7,391 nucleotides of DNA from Defluviitaleaceae bacterium (GTDB lineage Bacteria > Bacillota > Clostridia > Lachnospirales > WQUN01): positions 1 to 7,391 of the forward strand of contig WRKK01000239.1 of assembly GCA_009782245.1 (NCBI GenBank), in the 5' to 3' direction. Both the position numbers and the translations under genes were made by a program. Shown here piece by piece: positions 1 through 6,340 of this stretch (its first letter is position 1; each line of letters starts with the position of its first letter). The notes beneath the pieces are model-generated. The model was not told the origin of the DNA. It did not search any database and saw nothing but the letters and a program-made list of their open reading frames with translations.

Positions 1-12
1 ATATATATATCG

Positions 13-147
13 TGTCAAGAGCGGTTATTTACGAAATTTTCGATGATTTTTGGGTATTTTTTGTGCAAAATGTACATGGGAATTATTTTGCGGTTTAATT
101 GTTGTGCAAAATTGACAAATTTATTTTTTCGCAAAAATTGCTTGCAC
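13..147. repeat. AT-rich intergenic DNA with repeated GTGCAA half-sites
   Basis: I see no gene in positions 1-150. The stretch is very AT-rich and starts with an ATATATATAT run at the window edge. Two 16-bp copies beginning TTGTGCAAAAT (61-76 and 102-117) differ at two positions. A third, inverted half-site TTGCAC lies at 142-147. The spacing between half-sites is about 38-41 bp, near four helical turns. A TTGACA hexamer on the minus strand (13-18) could be a -35 box for a leftward gene outside the window, but its -10 would lie off the edge. Function is unknown; operator sites are one possibility. Confidence 0.3.
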
Positions 148-150
148 CAC

Positions 151-180
151 AAAAAAAGCCCAATCCTATAAAATTGGGCT
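151..180 (-). terminator. Intrinsic terminator after the FecE-type ATPase gene
   Basis: A perfect 8-bp inverted repeat, AGCCCAAT (157-164) and ATTGGGCT (173-180), has an 8-nt loop. Read on the minus strand it is followed at once by a run of seven T (151-157). It sits 28 bp after the stop codon of the leftmost ATPase gene. The plus strand has no T-run after the stem, so termination is for minus-strand transcription. Confidence 0.9.
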
Positions 181-208
181 ATACCTTTCAATTAATAATA
201 TCCACCCG

Positions 209-973
209 CTATCTTACCCAAACCCCAAAACTCTCCTGCATATATTTTGACACATCAATCTTGTAAACATCGTTCAAAATTCCCCGCAAAACAATATTTT
301 CGGAGGTATCGTTTGCTAATATTTCGCCGTTATTCATAATAATTAGCCTGTTGCTTAGTCGCATTGCCAAATTTATATCGTGCAAAACGCCGATAACAAT
401 GCGGTTTTCGCCGTTGCTTGCGTTTGACCACTCTTTTAAGTAGTCAATAATATCCAGTTGACATTTTAAGTCCAAATGATTGGTGGGTTCGTCTAGTAGG
501 ATTATTTTGGGCTGCTGTGCTAACGCCCTTGCTAAAAATACCCGCTGCAACTGCCCACCCGATAAATGCAAAATATTTTTGTCTTTTTGGGATAACATAC
601 CCACGGCGGCTAATGCGGTTAAAACGGCGGTTTTATCGGCACTGTTCGGGCTGCCCGAAAATCGGCTTTTTATATGCAAATAACGCCCCATCATAACAGT
701 ATCAAATACGCTGTAGGAAAAATATATGTTCGGCTGTTGGCTCAACATTGCAACATTAAGCGAAATCTCCTGCCGCGACATTTTGCTGGACGGCTTATCA
801 AATATCTCAATATTGCCGCTATAAGCCAAAATATTGGCAATCACTTTTAACAAAGTGGTTTTTCCGCAACCATTCGGCCCAACAACAGCCAAATTTTCCG
901 CAACATCAAACGAAATATTTTTAATTATATCAACGCCGCCATAACCAGCGTAAACATTTGTTAATTTTAGCAT
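209..973 (-). CDS. ABC transporter ATP-binding protein, FecE/FhuC/BtuD-like (iron-chelate or cobalamin import)
   Basis: This is the cytoplasmic ATPase subunit of an importer, 254 aa, the usual length for the FecE/FepC/BtuD family. Counting from ATG 973, Walker A GPNGCGKT is at 32-39, the Q-loop at about 79-80, signature LSGGQLQR at 137-144, Walker B IILLDEPT at 157-164 with catalytic E162, D-loop NHLD at 165-168, and switch H198. The frame is open further upstream, but ATG 973 is chosen because the domain begins there (MLKLTNVYAGYGG), AGAAAGGA lies just before it, and the upstream extension runs into repeat element A. The segment before Walker A (ISFDVAENLAVVGPNG) looks about two residues shorter than usual. 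The permease and binding-protein genes normally beside such ATPases are absent: upstream, after a 297-bp gap, is nupQ. No promoter is clear, so read-through from nupOPQ is possible. The family call is firm; the substrate (siderophore, heme, cobalamin) cannot be told. Confidence 0.88.
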   Translation of the reverse strand: MLKLTNVYAGYGGVDIIKNISFDVAENLAVVGPNGCGKTTLLKVIANILAYSGNIEIFDKPSSKMSRQEISLNVAMLSQQPNIYFSYSVFDTVMMGRYLHIKSRFSGSPNSADKTAVLTALAAVGMLSQKDKNILHLSGGQLQRVFLARALAQQPKIILLDEPTNHLDLKCQLDIIDYLKEWSNASNGENRIVIGVLHDINLAMRLSNRLIIMNNGEILANDTSENIVLRGILNDVYKIDVSKYMQESFGVWVR

Positions 974-1014
974 CGCAAATCCTTTCTGAATGGGAATCAG
1001 CAGTTGTAAATTTC

Positions 1015-1250
1015 GGGCGACCGACCCGCCCCCGTCTGCTGGCGGACAGGTGCCAGACGGGCAGGGACATCGGAATGAGACAAACGGGCGAACGGGGACG
1101 TTCGCCCCTACAAAAAACCACCGCAAACTTAACCATCACAACATCAACTTGCCACGAAAAACCCATTAAAAATTTTATGGGGTCAAGGGGCGAAGTCCCT
1201 TGCGGGTCCAGGGCAGAGCCTTGGCGGGTGTGGGCAGAGCCCACGGTTTT
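1015..1250 (+). repeat. Dispersed GC-rich repeat element A (full-length type)
   Basis: This fills most of the 297-bp gap between the FecE-type ATPase and nupQ. It starts with a box GGGCGACCGACCCGCC shared with elements B and C and ends in a hairpin followed by GGTTTT, shared with B, C and D. In order it holds a palindromic segment at 1032-1060, a module starting ATCGGAATGAG (1069), a perfect 9-bp hairpin (1086-1094 with 1099-1107), a body starting ACCACCGCAAA that is also in C, and three consecutive hairpins: 1184-1189/1197-1202, 1208-1214/1218-1224 and 1230-1235/1239-1244. Two copies of AATCTTTT follow (1251-1266), so the last hairpin with its T-rich tail resembles a plus-strand terminator facing the 3' end of nupQ. 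No transposase or coding potential is seen. It is probably a non-autonomous or structural repeat. Confidence 0.8.
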
Positions 1251-1270
1251 AATCTTTTAATCTTTTGAAT

Positions 1271-2218
1271 CTACCTACCGCCCTTATCATACGGTTGGCC
1301 AGCGGCTTTTGGTGCCATTGTGTTTTTGGAGGTAAAGGCTAGGACGATTAGGGTGGCGATGTAGGGGCTCATGCGGTAGAAGTGGGCGGGGATTTCTAGG
1401 TTGCGTAGGAAATCTATGCCCGAGTAACTGGCGGCTATGGCTTGCATAAAGCCGAAAAAGAAAGCGGCGAACAAAATATGCAACGGCCGCCAGCCGCCAA
1501 AAATAAGCACCGCCAAAGCCAAAAACCCATAGCCCGAAACAGTTGCGTTAAAAGTGGTGGAAGTCGGCACAACCAAAACAACGCCGCCCAATCCCGCCAA
1601 TGCACCCGAAATTAACACGCCAGCATATCGCATTTTGGCAACGTTTACGCCAACCGAATCCGCCGCGTGCGGGTGCTCGCCGCAAGCCCGCAACCGCAAG
1701 CCAAACCTAGTTTTGTACAGCACAAAAGTGGAAATCGCCAATATTAAAAATCCCAAATAGGTTGTAATGTAGGCGTTTTGAAAAAACATTGGACCTATTA
1801 ACGGAATATCGCCCAAATGCGGCACTCTCTCTAGCCTAAATTGATCGGAAAAATGCACTTGCTGGTGTCCGCTTACCGCTCTGGATACGTATATCGCAAA
1901 CGCTGGCGCAAACATATTTATTGCAACGCCGCTAATTGTTTGATCGGCTTTCATGTTGATTGCCGCATATGCGTGAAAAAACGATAACGCCATGCCCGTT
2001 AAAGCGGCAATAATCAACGCAATCAGCAAAATAGGCTGTCCTGGCAACCTGTCTTGAAACGTGCTAATAAACAATATCCCAACAAAAGCCCCCACTAGCA
2101 TTTTGCCCTCCAAGGCAATGTTGACAATGCCCGAACGCTCCGAAAAAAGCCCGCCCAACGCCACAACTAACAGCGGAATAAGGAAAAACATCGTGTTTTG
2201 TACCACAAAATAAAACAT
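1271..2218 (-). CDS. nupQ: Nucleoside ABC transporter permease, NupQ-like (BPD_transp_2 family)
   Basis: This is the second membrane subunit of a BmpA/NupNOPQ-type importer, 315 aa, the normal length. It is a hydrophobic protein with many membrane segments. Family hallmarks are SERSGIVNIALEGKM (26-40), the cytoplasmic coupling-loop region FGLRLRACGEHPHAADSVGVNV starting at residue 172, GFLALAVLIFGGWRP (231-245), and the C-terminal APKAAGQPYDKGG. ATG 2218 is one base after the nupP stop codon (2220-2222), and AAAGGCGGTG sits just before it inside the end of nupP, which fixes the start and implies translational coupling. Known relatives import purine or pyrimidine nucleosides (B. subtilis NupNOPQ, streptococcal Rns systems). 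The substrate here is inferred from family and operon order. The gene ends about 20 bp from the conserved end of repeat A. Confidence 0.9.
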   Translation of the reverse strand: MFYFVVQNTMFFLIPLLVVALGGLFSERSGIVNIALEGKMLVGAFVGILFISTFQDRLPGQPILLIALIIAALTGMALSFFHAYAAINMKADQTISGVAINMFAPAFAIYVSRAVSGHQQVHFSDQFRLERVPHLGDIPLIGPMFFQNAYITTYLGFLILAISTFVLYKTRFGLRLRACGEHPHAADSVGVNVAKMRYAGVLISGALAGLGGVVLVVPTSTTFNATVSGYGFLALAVLIFGGWRPLHILFAAFFFGFMQAIAASYSGIDFLRNLEIPAHFYRMSPYIATLIVLAFTSKNTMAPKAAGQPYDKGGR

Positions 2219-2219
2219 A

Positions 2220-3389
2220 CTACACCGCCTTTCCTTTGGTGGATTTTGCGGATTTGCTGGATTTATCCGCGCCGAACTTGATAAAATTGCCGAAAATTGC
2301 GGCTGTTTTGGCTATCACATTGCCCAGCTGGGTGCGAACCAACAACACAAACGCACAAAAATAGATTATAACGGCTATCGCAATTTCAATTATTTCTTGT
2401 GCAAAGCCGAGCGGCTGAATGTTAAAACCGCCCCGTTGCAAGTACGCAATTAAAACGCCCGAAAATATTATTCCGATAGGGTGGTTTAGCCCCAAAAGCG
2501 AAACGGAGATTCCCATAAAACCCTCGTTTGCCAGCACATCGGCAACGCTCATTGTGCGGCCAGCCCCCGATAAAAAGTGCATACCGCCGCCCAATCCCGC
2601 CAACGCACCCGAAATCATCATGGAAAAAATTATGCTACGGTTTTCGTTTATACCCGCATATTTTGCGGCATCTTTATTAAGGCCGCAAGCCTTTAACTCG
2701 TAGCCAAAAGTGGTGCGGTCTAAAATAATGTACATTAGCAGCGCCGAAAATATCGCTACAAAAATGCTGGCGTTTAGCGGCGAAGCCCGCACCGCATCGG
2801 TAAAAATAGAATCCAAGCCCCAAATCGGAATATGCGTACTAGGCGGCACACGCTGCGAAGATGCTCGCATTGGGTCAAAAATGGTGGTAAGTATCAAATA
2901 ATTTACCAAAAACATTCCAATATAATTTGTCATAATGCACGAGATAACTTCGTGGACGTTGCGGTAGGCTTTCAACAGCCCAGGAATAGCCGCCCACAAC
3001 GCACCCGCCAACATTGCCGCCGCCAACGCCGCAATAATACGCAAAGGCGGCGCTAAAAATTCAAAATTTAGTGCAATATAAACCGCAACAAAAGCGCCAA
3101 AAGTAAATTGTCCGCTTGCACCAATGTTAAAAAGCCCCGTTTTATAGGCAAAACCTACGGATAATCCCGTCATTATAATGGGCGTTGCAAAATATAACAC
3201 ATCGCCAAAATTCCGCAACGAGCTAAAGCCAAACGTTAGTATGGTAACAATCGCCGCTGGTGCTTGGCTTGCGTTGCTGATAAACAGCACAATAAAGCCC
3301 AGCAACATTCCCGCAATAACCACCGCAACCGACGAAACAATGCTTAGCCCGCTACCTTTCAAAAATTTGTCCATAAAATCGCCTTTCAT
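2220..3389 (-). CDS. nupP: Nucleoside ABC transporter permease, NupP-like (BPD_transp_2 family)
   Basis: This is the first membrane subunit of the importer, 389 aa with the start used here. It shows an N-terminal membrane anchor (about 15-38), the family motif FNIGASGQ (87-94), the coupling-loop region GYELKACGLNKDAAKYAGIN (229-248), ISGALAGLGGG (259-269) and NEGFMGISVSLLG (288-300), then a Lys/Ser-rich cytoplasmic tail (about 371-387). ATG 3389 overlaps the nupO stop as ATGA and has GGAGGCGG about 8 nt upstream. A second ATG at 3374 (protein starting MDKFLKG) has AAAGGCG at good spacing and is nearly as likely; the protein would then be 384 aa. A 31-nt stretch (2585-2615) matches nupQ with a single mismatch. 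It acts as a membrane heterodimer with NupQ, energised by NupO. Confidence 0.9.
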   Translation of the reverse strand: MKGDFMDKFLKGSGLSIVSSVAVVIAGMLLGFIVLFISNASQAPAAIVTILTFGFSSLRNFGDVLYFATPIIMTGLSVGFAYKTGLFNIGASGQFTFGAFVAVYIALNFEFLAPPLRIIAALAAAMLAGALWAAIPGLLKAYRNVHEVISCIMTNYIGMFLVNYLILTTIFDPMRASSQRVPPSTHIPIWGLDSIFTDAVRASPLNASIFVAIFSALLMYIILDRTTFGYELKACGLNKDAAKYAGINENRSIIFSMMISGALAGLGGGMHFLSGAGRTMSVADVLANEGFMGISVSLLGLNHPIGIIFSGVLIAYLQRGGFNIQPLGFAQEIIEIAIAVIIYFCAFVLLVRTQLGNVIAKTAAIFGNFIKFGADKSSKSAKSTKGKAV

Positions 3390-4909
3390 GCCACAGCCGC
3401 CTCCCTTTTTGCCCCTGCCATGTACAAGCCCAATTCCTTAAACGTGATATTCTGCGGGTTTACGTTGGCGACAATTTCGCCCTCGTACATGACAAGTACC
3501 CTATCGGAGATATTCATAACTTCTTCTAATTCCAGCGAGATAAGCAACACAGCTTTTCCCTCGTCCCGTTGTGCCAAAAGTTGTTTGTGTATGTATTCTA
3601 TTGCGCCAACGTCCAGTCCGCGCGTGGGTTGCACGGCGATTAATAGTTTGGGCGAATTGGCTATTTCGCGGGCTAAAATTATTTTTTGCTGGTTGCCGCC
3701 CGACATCGCCCTAACAATGCTATTACTGCCCTCGCTGGCACGAATATCAAAACGTTCGACTAGCTGATTGGCGTATTCTCGAATTTTACCTTTTTGCAAA
3801 AATCCCATTTTTTGGAACGGCGTTTTGTAGTAATTTTGCAGCACGGTGTTATATGCCAGGTTGTAATCCAATATTAAGCCGTGTTTGTGGCGGTCTTCTG
3901 GGATATGCGACATTCCTTGTGTGCCACGGTTGCGTATGCTGGCATTTGTGATATTTACGCCAGAAATAGCCACCGTACCCGAGTCCACCGCCGTCAGCCC
4001 TGTTATTGCGTTTACCAAATCGGTTTGACCGTTGCCCTCTATGCCAGCAATACAGAGTATTTCGCCAGCTTTTACGTCAAAAGTTATGTTGGTCAGCTTA
4101 TTTTTCTGGCTATCGCCTTTTTGCGTTAGATTTTTTACTTGCAGGATAGTTTCGCCGATTTGCGGCGTTTTTTTGGTTAAAGTAAGCGATAATTTTCTGC
4201 CAACCATCATCTCGGACATTTCCTCTTTTGAAGTAGCGGCGACATCTACCGTACCGATTAGTTTACCTTTACGCAAAACAGAACAGCGGTCGGCGGCTTG
4301 TTTTATTTCGTCTAGTTTGTGGGTTATGAATAAAATGGATTTGCCCTCGGCTGCCATGTTTCGCATGGTTGCTATAAGTGCCTCTATTTCTTGCGGAGTT
4401 AGCACGGCGGTTGGTTCGTCAAAAATAAGTATTTCGTTGTTGCGGTACAGCATTTTCAGGATTTCTACTCGCTGTTGCATACCGACGGTTATGTAGCGTA
4501 TTTCTTTGTCAAGGTCAACTTCTAGTTCGTATTTTTGGGATAATTCCAGCACTTTTTGGCGGGCATCTTTCATTTGCAGCACGCCGTTTTTTGTGGTTTC
4601 CACGCCCAAGATTATATTTTCTAGTACGGTAAAATTGTGCACTAGCTTAAAATGCTGGTGCACCATGCCAATGCCCAATTTAGTGGCATCGCTTGGGCCA
4701 GTTATATTAACTTTTTCGCCATTTTTAAGAATTTCGCCCTTTTCGGCTTTATACAGCCCAAAAAGCACACTCATTAAAGTAGATTTGCCCGCACCGTTTT
4801 CGCCCAACAGTGCATGAATTTCGCCTTTTTTCAAGCCCAAAGTAATGTCATCGTTTGCAATAATTCCTGGGAATTTTTTTGTGATGTTTCTCATTTCTAT
4901 AATGTGCAT
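3386..4909 (-). CDS. nupO: Nucleoside ABC transporter tandem ATP-binding protein, NupO-like
   Basis: This is the double-domain ATPase of the importer, 507 aa, close to B. subtilis NupO/YufO. Domain 1 is complete: Walker A GENGAGKS at 36-43, a diverged signature ITVGMQQR at 140-147, Walker B LIFDEPT at 161-167 (E165), and switch H197. Domain 2 keeps a good signature MSGGNQQK (402-409) but has GIEGNGQT in place of Walker A (289-296, Lys to Gln), VQPT in place of DEPT (Walker B Asp to Val426, catalytic Glu to Gln427), and Leu459 in place of the switch His. Such asymmetry is usual for this branch (NupO, RbsA-like), so one canonical and one degenerate ATP site are expected. The frame opens at a TTG at 4936, but ATG 4909 is preferred because AAAAAAGGCGGTGG lies just before it and would otherwise be coding. 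It is first in the operon and overlaps nupP by ATGA. Confidence 0.92.
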   Translation of the reverse strand: MHIIEMRNITKKFPGIIANDDITLGLKKGEIHALLGENGAGKSTLMSVLFGLYKAEKGEILKNGEKVNITGPSDATKLGIGMVHQHFKLVHNFTVLENIILGVETTKNGVLQMKDARQKVLELSQKYELEVDLDKEIRYITVGMQQRVEILKMLYRNNEILIFDEPTAVLTPQEIEALIATMRNMAAEGKSILFITHKLDEIKQAADRCSVLRKGKLIGTVDVAATSKEEMSEMMVGRKLSLTLTKKTPQIGETILQVKNLTQKGDSQKNKLTNITFDVKAGEILCIAGIEGNGQTDLVNAITGLTAVDSGTVAISGVNITNASIRNRGTQGMSHIPEDRHKHGLILDYNLAYNTVLQNYYKTPFQKMGFLQKGKIREYANQLVERFDIRASEGSNSIVRAMSGGNQQKIILAREIANSPKLLIAVQPTRGLDVGAIEYIHKQLLAQRDEGKAVLLISLELEEVMNISDRVLVMYEGEIVANVNPQNITFKELGLYMAGAKREAAVA

Positions 4910-4941
4910 TAAAACCACCGCCTTTTTTCTAAACAAACTTC

Positions 4942-5087
4942 AAAACCGTGGGGCTCCCGCCTGTCGGCGGGCAGGCTGCCCACACCTACTATCATTAACT
5001 TAAACGATTTATATGGGGGGCGGGTCGGTCGCCCGTTTGTCCCCAACCATTACGCCCGTTCGCCCGTCCCATTTAGCCCCCACGGTT
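4942..5087 (-). repeat. Dispersed GC-rich repeat element B with terminal inverted repeats, in the nup leader
   Basis: This is a short version of the element, oriented like the genes. Its ends form an imperfect inverted repeat: AACCGTGGGGCT at 4944-4955 and AGCCCCCACGGTT at 5075-5087, one extra base in one arm. CAA flanks both sides (4941-4943, 5088-5090), which could be a 3-bp target duplication but is too short to prove it. On the minus strand it carries GGGCGACCGACCCGCC, shared with A and C, and ends GCCCCACGGTTTT, shared with C and D. The final hairpin is enlarged by an inserted palindrome (CCCGCC/GGCGGG around 4956-4971). It lies between the nup promoter and the nupO start, so it should be transcribed as leader RNA. 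Confidence 0.8.
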
Positions 5088-5108
5088 CAATATGTTAGAT
5101 TACCAAAA

Positions 5109-5138
5109 ATTATAGCACAAACAAATTTTTCATGTCAA
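5109..5138 (-). promoter_or_regulatory. Consensus sigma-A-type promoter of the nupOPQ operon
   Basis: On the minus strand a perfect -35 TTGACA (5133-5138) and a perfect -10 TATAAT (5109-5114) are separated by 18 bp, with TG one base before the -10 (extended -10, TGCTATAAT). Transcription would start near 5102, giving a leader of about 190 nt before nupO ATG 4909, nearly all of it element B. No other minus-strand gene start lies between here and nupO. Confidence 0.85.
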
Positions 5139-5151
5139 GCGAAAATTTTGC

Positions 5152-5188
5152 AAAAAAACACCGTTCGCATAAAACGAGCGGTGTTTTA
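5152..5188 (-). terminator. Intrinsic terminator after the zinc-ribbon membrane protein gene
   Basis: An 11-bp stem (5157-5167 with 5175-5185) has a 7-nt loop. On the minus strand it is followed by a run of T (5152-5158) and has one C-A mismatch inside. On the plus strand that position is a G-U wobble and a TTTT follows the stem, so it could work both ways, but the genes here are all on the minus strand. It starts about 20 bp after the stop codon at 5207 and separates this gene from the nup promoter. Confidence 0.82.
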
Positions 5189-5206
5189 GATTGCGGGTTT
5201 TGCTGG

Positions 5207-6094
5207 CTAAAAAAACATACCCAACAAATCGATATTATCCATGCCAGACATCGCTAAATTAAAGGAAATTGCCGTATGTAGCACATTAAAAACTATCATA
5301 ATTGCCATATATGCCCAAAACGGACTTACATAAAAACCGCCGCTTACTTTTTGAATTTCTGGTTGCTGGATACCTCTGTATAATATTATATAGCTTGCCA
5401 AAAAGCTGATTGACGAGAATAACAAGCTGGCAATAGGCGAAAACAAAGCAACTATAATGGATATTGCCATAATAAGGCTTGCTATTAAAGTAGCACCGCC
5501 AACCAAATTAAACAATTCCTTTGGAAAAACAATCATTCCGAACAGCTTGTATAATATTGCAACGCAACAAAACAAGCCGCCAACCCAAATAATGCCACTA
5601 ATAAAAGAAAACAGCATAAGTTGGTTTAATATAGCGGTTGTATCCACAAAAAAGCCCACAAAACCGCTAAACAAGCCGCCAAAAATTACTCTGTTAAGCA
5701 ACACGTAAAGTATAACAAAAAGTCCGCCCAAAACAAAACCCACAGGTGCAGTAGATTTATAGGCGGTTATCAAAGCCTGCTCTGGATCAACGGAAAATGT
5801 TTGCTTTATAGCTGTTAGGCTATCTTGTACTAAAAAATTAGGCGGTGCTGGCGGCGGCGGTGCATAGCCTGGTGGTAGTGGTGTTCCTGGTGGTAGTGGT
5901 GTTCCTGGTGGTAAGGGTGTTCCTGGTGGCGGCGGTGCATAGCCTGGTGGTAATGGCGTTCCTGGTGGTGCGGCTGGTGGTGCTGGCGGTGGTGCGGCTG
6001 GCGCAACTGGTTGCCCAGAATTTCTTGGCTCGCCGCAATTTTGGCAAAAAGCCACCCCGTCGTCAAGTCTACTTCCACATTTTGCACAAAACAC
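5207..6094 (-). CDS. Zinc-ribbon membrane protein with Pro-rich repeat linker, function unknown
   Basis: This 295-aa protein has three parts. Residues 1-21 form a zinc ribbon with two CxxC knuckles (C3, C6, C17, C20), of the zinc_ribbon_2/double-zinc-ribbon kind. Residues 24-86 are a flexible Pro/Gly/Ala linker with repeated PPGTPL and PPGYAPPPP units. Residues 87-295 are a membrane domain with about five hydrophobic segments (roughly 117-138, 157-182, 196-216, 218-240, 258-280) and two adjacent Cys (176-177) in one of them. The start is GTG 6094 with AAAAAAGGAG 8 nt upstream; it puts the first Cys at residue 3, typical of this family. Such proteins are common in Bacillota and mostly uncharacterised; no enzymatic motif is seen. 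The gene stands alone, between an upstream regulatory region and its own terminator. The domain layout is clear from the sequence; the role is unknown. Confidence 0.85.
   Translation of the reverse strand: MFCAKCGSRLDDGVAFCQNCGEPRNSGQPVAPAAPPPAPPAAPPGTPLPPGYAPPPPGTPLPPGTPLPPGTPLPPGYAPPPPAPPNFLVQDSLTAIKQTFSVDPEQALITAYKSTAPVGFVLGGLFVILYVLLNRVIFGGLFSGFVGFFVDTTAILNQLMLFSFISGIIWVGGLFCCVAILYKLFGMIVFPKELFNLVGGATLIASLIMAISIIVALFSPIASLLFSSISFLASYIILYRGIQQPEIQKVSGGFYVSPFWAYMAIMIVFNVLHTAISFNLAMSGMDNIDLLGMFF
5850..5963 (-). repeat. 18-bp/21-bp tandem coding repeat (PPGTPL / PPGYAPP units)
   Basis: Inside the zinc-ribbon gene, three adjacent 18-bp units (5871-5888, 5889-5906, 5907-5924; the first two identical, the third with one change) encode PPGTPL. 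A fourth, slightly diverged unit is at 5946-5963. A 21-bp unit encoding GYAPPPP appears at 5850-5870 and again at 5925-5945 with one change. The order is therefore 21, 18x3, 21, 18. Unit lengths are multiples of three, so copy-number change would keep the reading frame. Confidence 0.9.
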
Positions 6095-6115
6095 AATATC
6101 GTCTCCTTTTTTGTA

Positions 6116-6139
6116 GCAAGAATATTGTAAAATTCTTGC
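6116..6139 (-). promoter_or_regulatory. Palindrome just upstream of the zinc-ribbon gene RBS (operator or leader hairpin)
   Basis: A perfect 8-bp inverted repeat, GCAAGAAT (6116-6123) and ATTCTTGC (6132-6139), has an 8-bp centre. On the minus strand the centre contains TACAAT (6124-6129), a possible -10, but no good -35 lies 17-18 bp upstream of it. It ends about 21 bp before the GTG start, right next to the AGGAG ribosome binding site. It could be a repressor site or an RNA hairpin formed in the transcript from the upstream promoter. Confidence 0.5.
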
Positions 6140-6170
6140 ATTTACTGTTTTTGAAAATATTTTTGTAAAT

Positions 6171-6190
6171 TGGTGCTGTTTGGTGCTGTT
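6171..6190. repeat. Two tandem 10-bp direct repeats upstream of the zinc-ribbon gene
   Basis: TGGTGCTGTT occurs twice in a row (6171-6180, 6181-6190), with TGG continuing a third copy. The 10-bp period is close to one helical turn, so a protein could contact the same DNA face twice. It lies within the leader expected from the promoter at 6259-6287. It may be an activator site or simple slippage. Confidence 0.45.
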
Positions 6191-6258
6191 TGGATGGATT
6201 TATCGCAATTTTTGCGTTTTATATGTATCTCATTTTGCAATAAAACAAACACAAACGT

Positions 6259-6287
6259 ATTGTCTCATATGTTTTTTGGCTTGTCAA
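6259..6287 (-). promoter_or_regulatory. Putative promoter of the zinc-ribbon membrane protein gene
   Basis: On the minus strand a perfect -35 TTGACA (6282-6287) is followed after 17 bp by GACAAT (6259-6264), a 4/6 match to TATAAT but with TG one base before it (extended -10). Transcription would begin near 6252, giving a leader of about 158 nt before GTG 6094. That leader would hold the 10-bp direct repeats and the palindrome at 6116-6139. Confidence 0.55.
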
Positions 6288-6340
6288 TAGGTTTGTTAAA
6301 AAAATAATTTGGCTGCCCAGATGTTTCGTAATTTGACGAT

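Noticed and set aside
1015..1250. Elements A-D as a CRISPR array or riboswitch
   Set aside because: There is no regular repeat-spacer pattern, A and C are antisense to neighbouring genes, and no known aptamer core is recognised.
930..1260. Open frames of about 100 codons on both strands over element A
   Set aside because: They follow GC-rich palindromes, lack a ribosome binding site and a recognisable domain, and the same region in element C carries a stop and an indel that break the frame.
3386..4909. Degenerate second ATPase domain of NupO as a sign of gene decay
   Set aside because: Loss of the Walker A Lys, the Walker B Asp/Glu and the switch His in domain 2 is usual in this family; domain 1 is intact and the frame is open throughout.
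4910..4936. TTG start extending nupO by nine residues
   Set aside because: The extension would translate the AAAAAAGGCGGTGG ribosome binding site of ATG 4909, and the known family N-terminus fits ATG 4909.
4939..5090. Element B as an insertion sequence with a proven target duplication
   Set aside because: It carries no transposase frame, and the flanking CAA match is only 3 bp, which is expected by chance.
5830..6168. Three further long open frames (two on the minus strand, one on the plus strand) over the Pro-rich linker
   Set aside because: An 18-bp repeat free of stops stays open in several frames. Only the frame with the zinc-ribbon cysteines, RBS and membrane domain makes a sensible protein.
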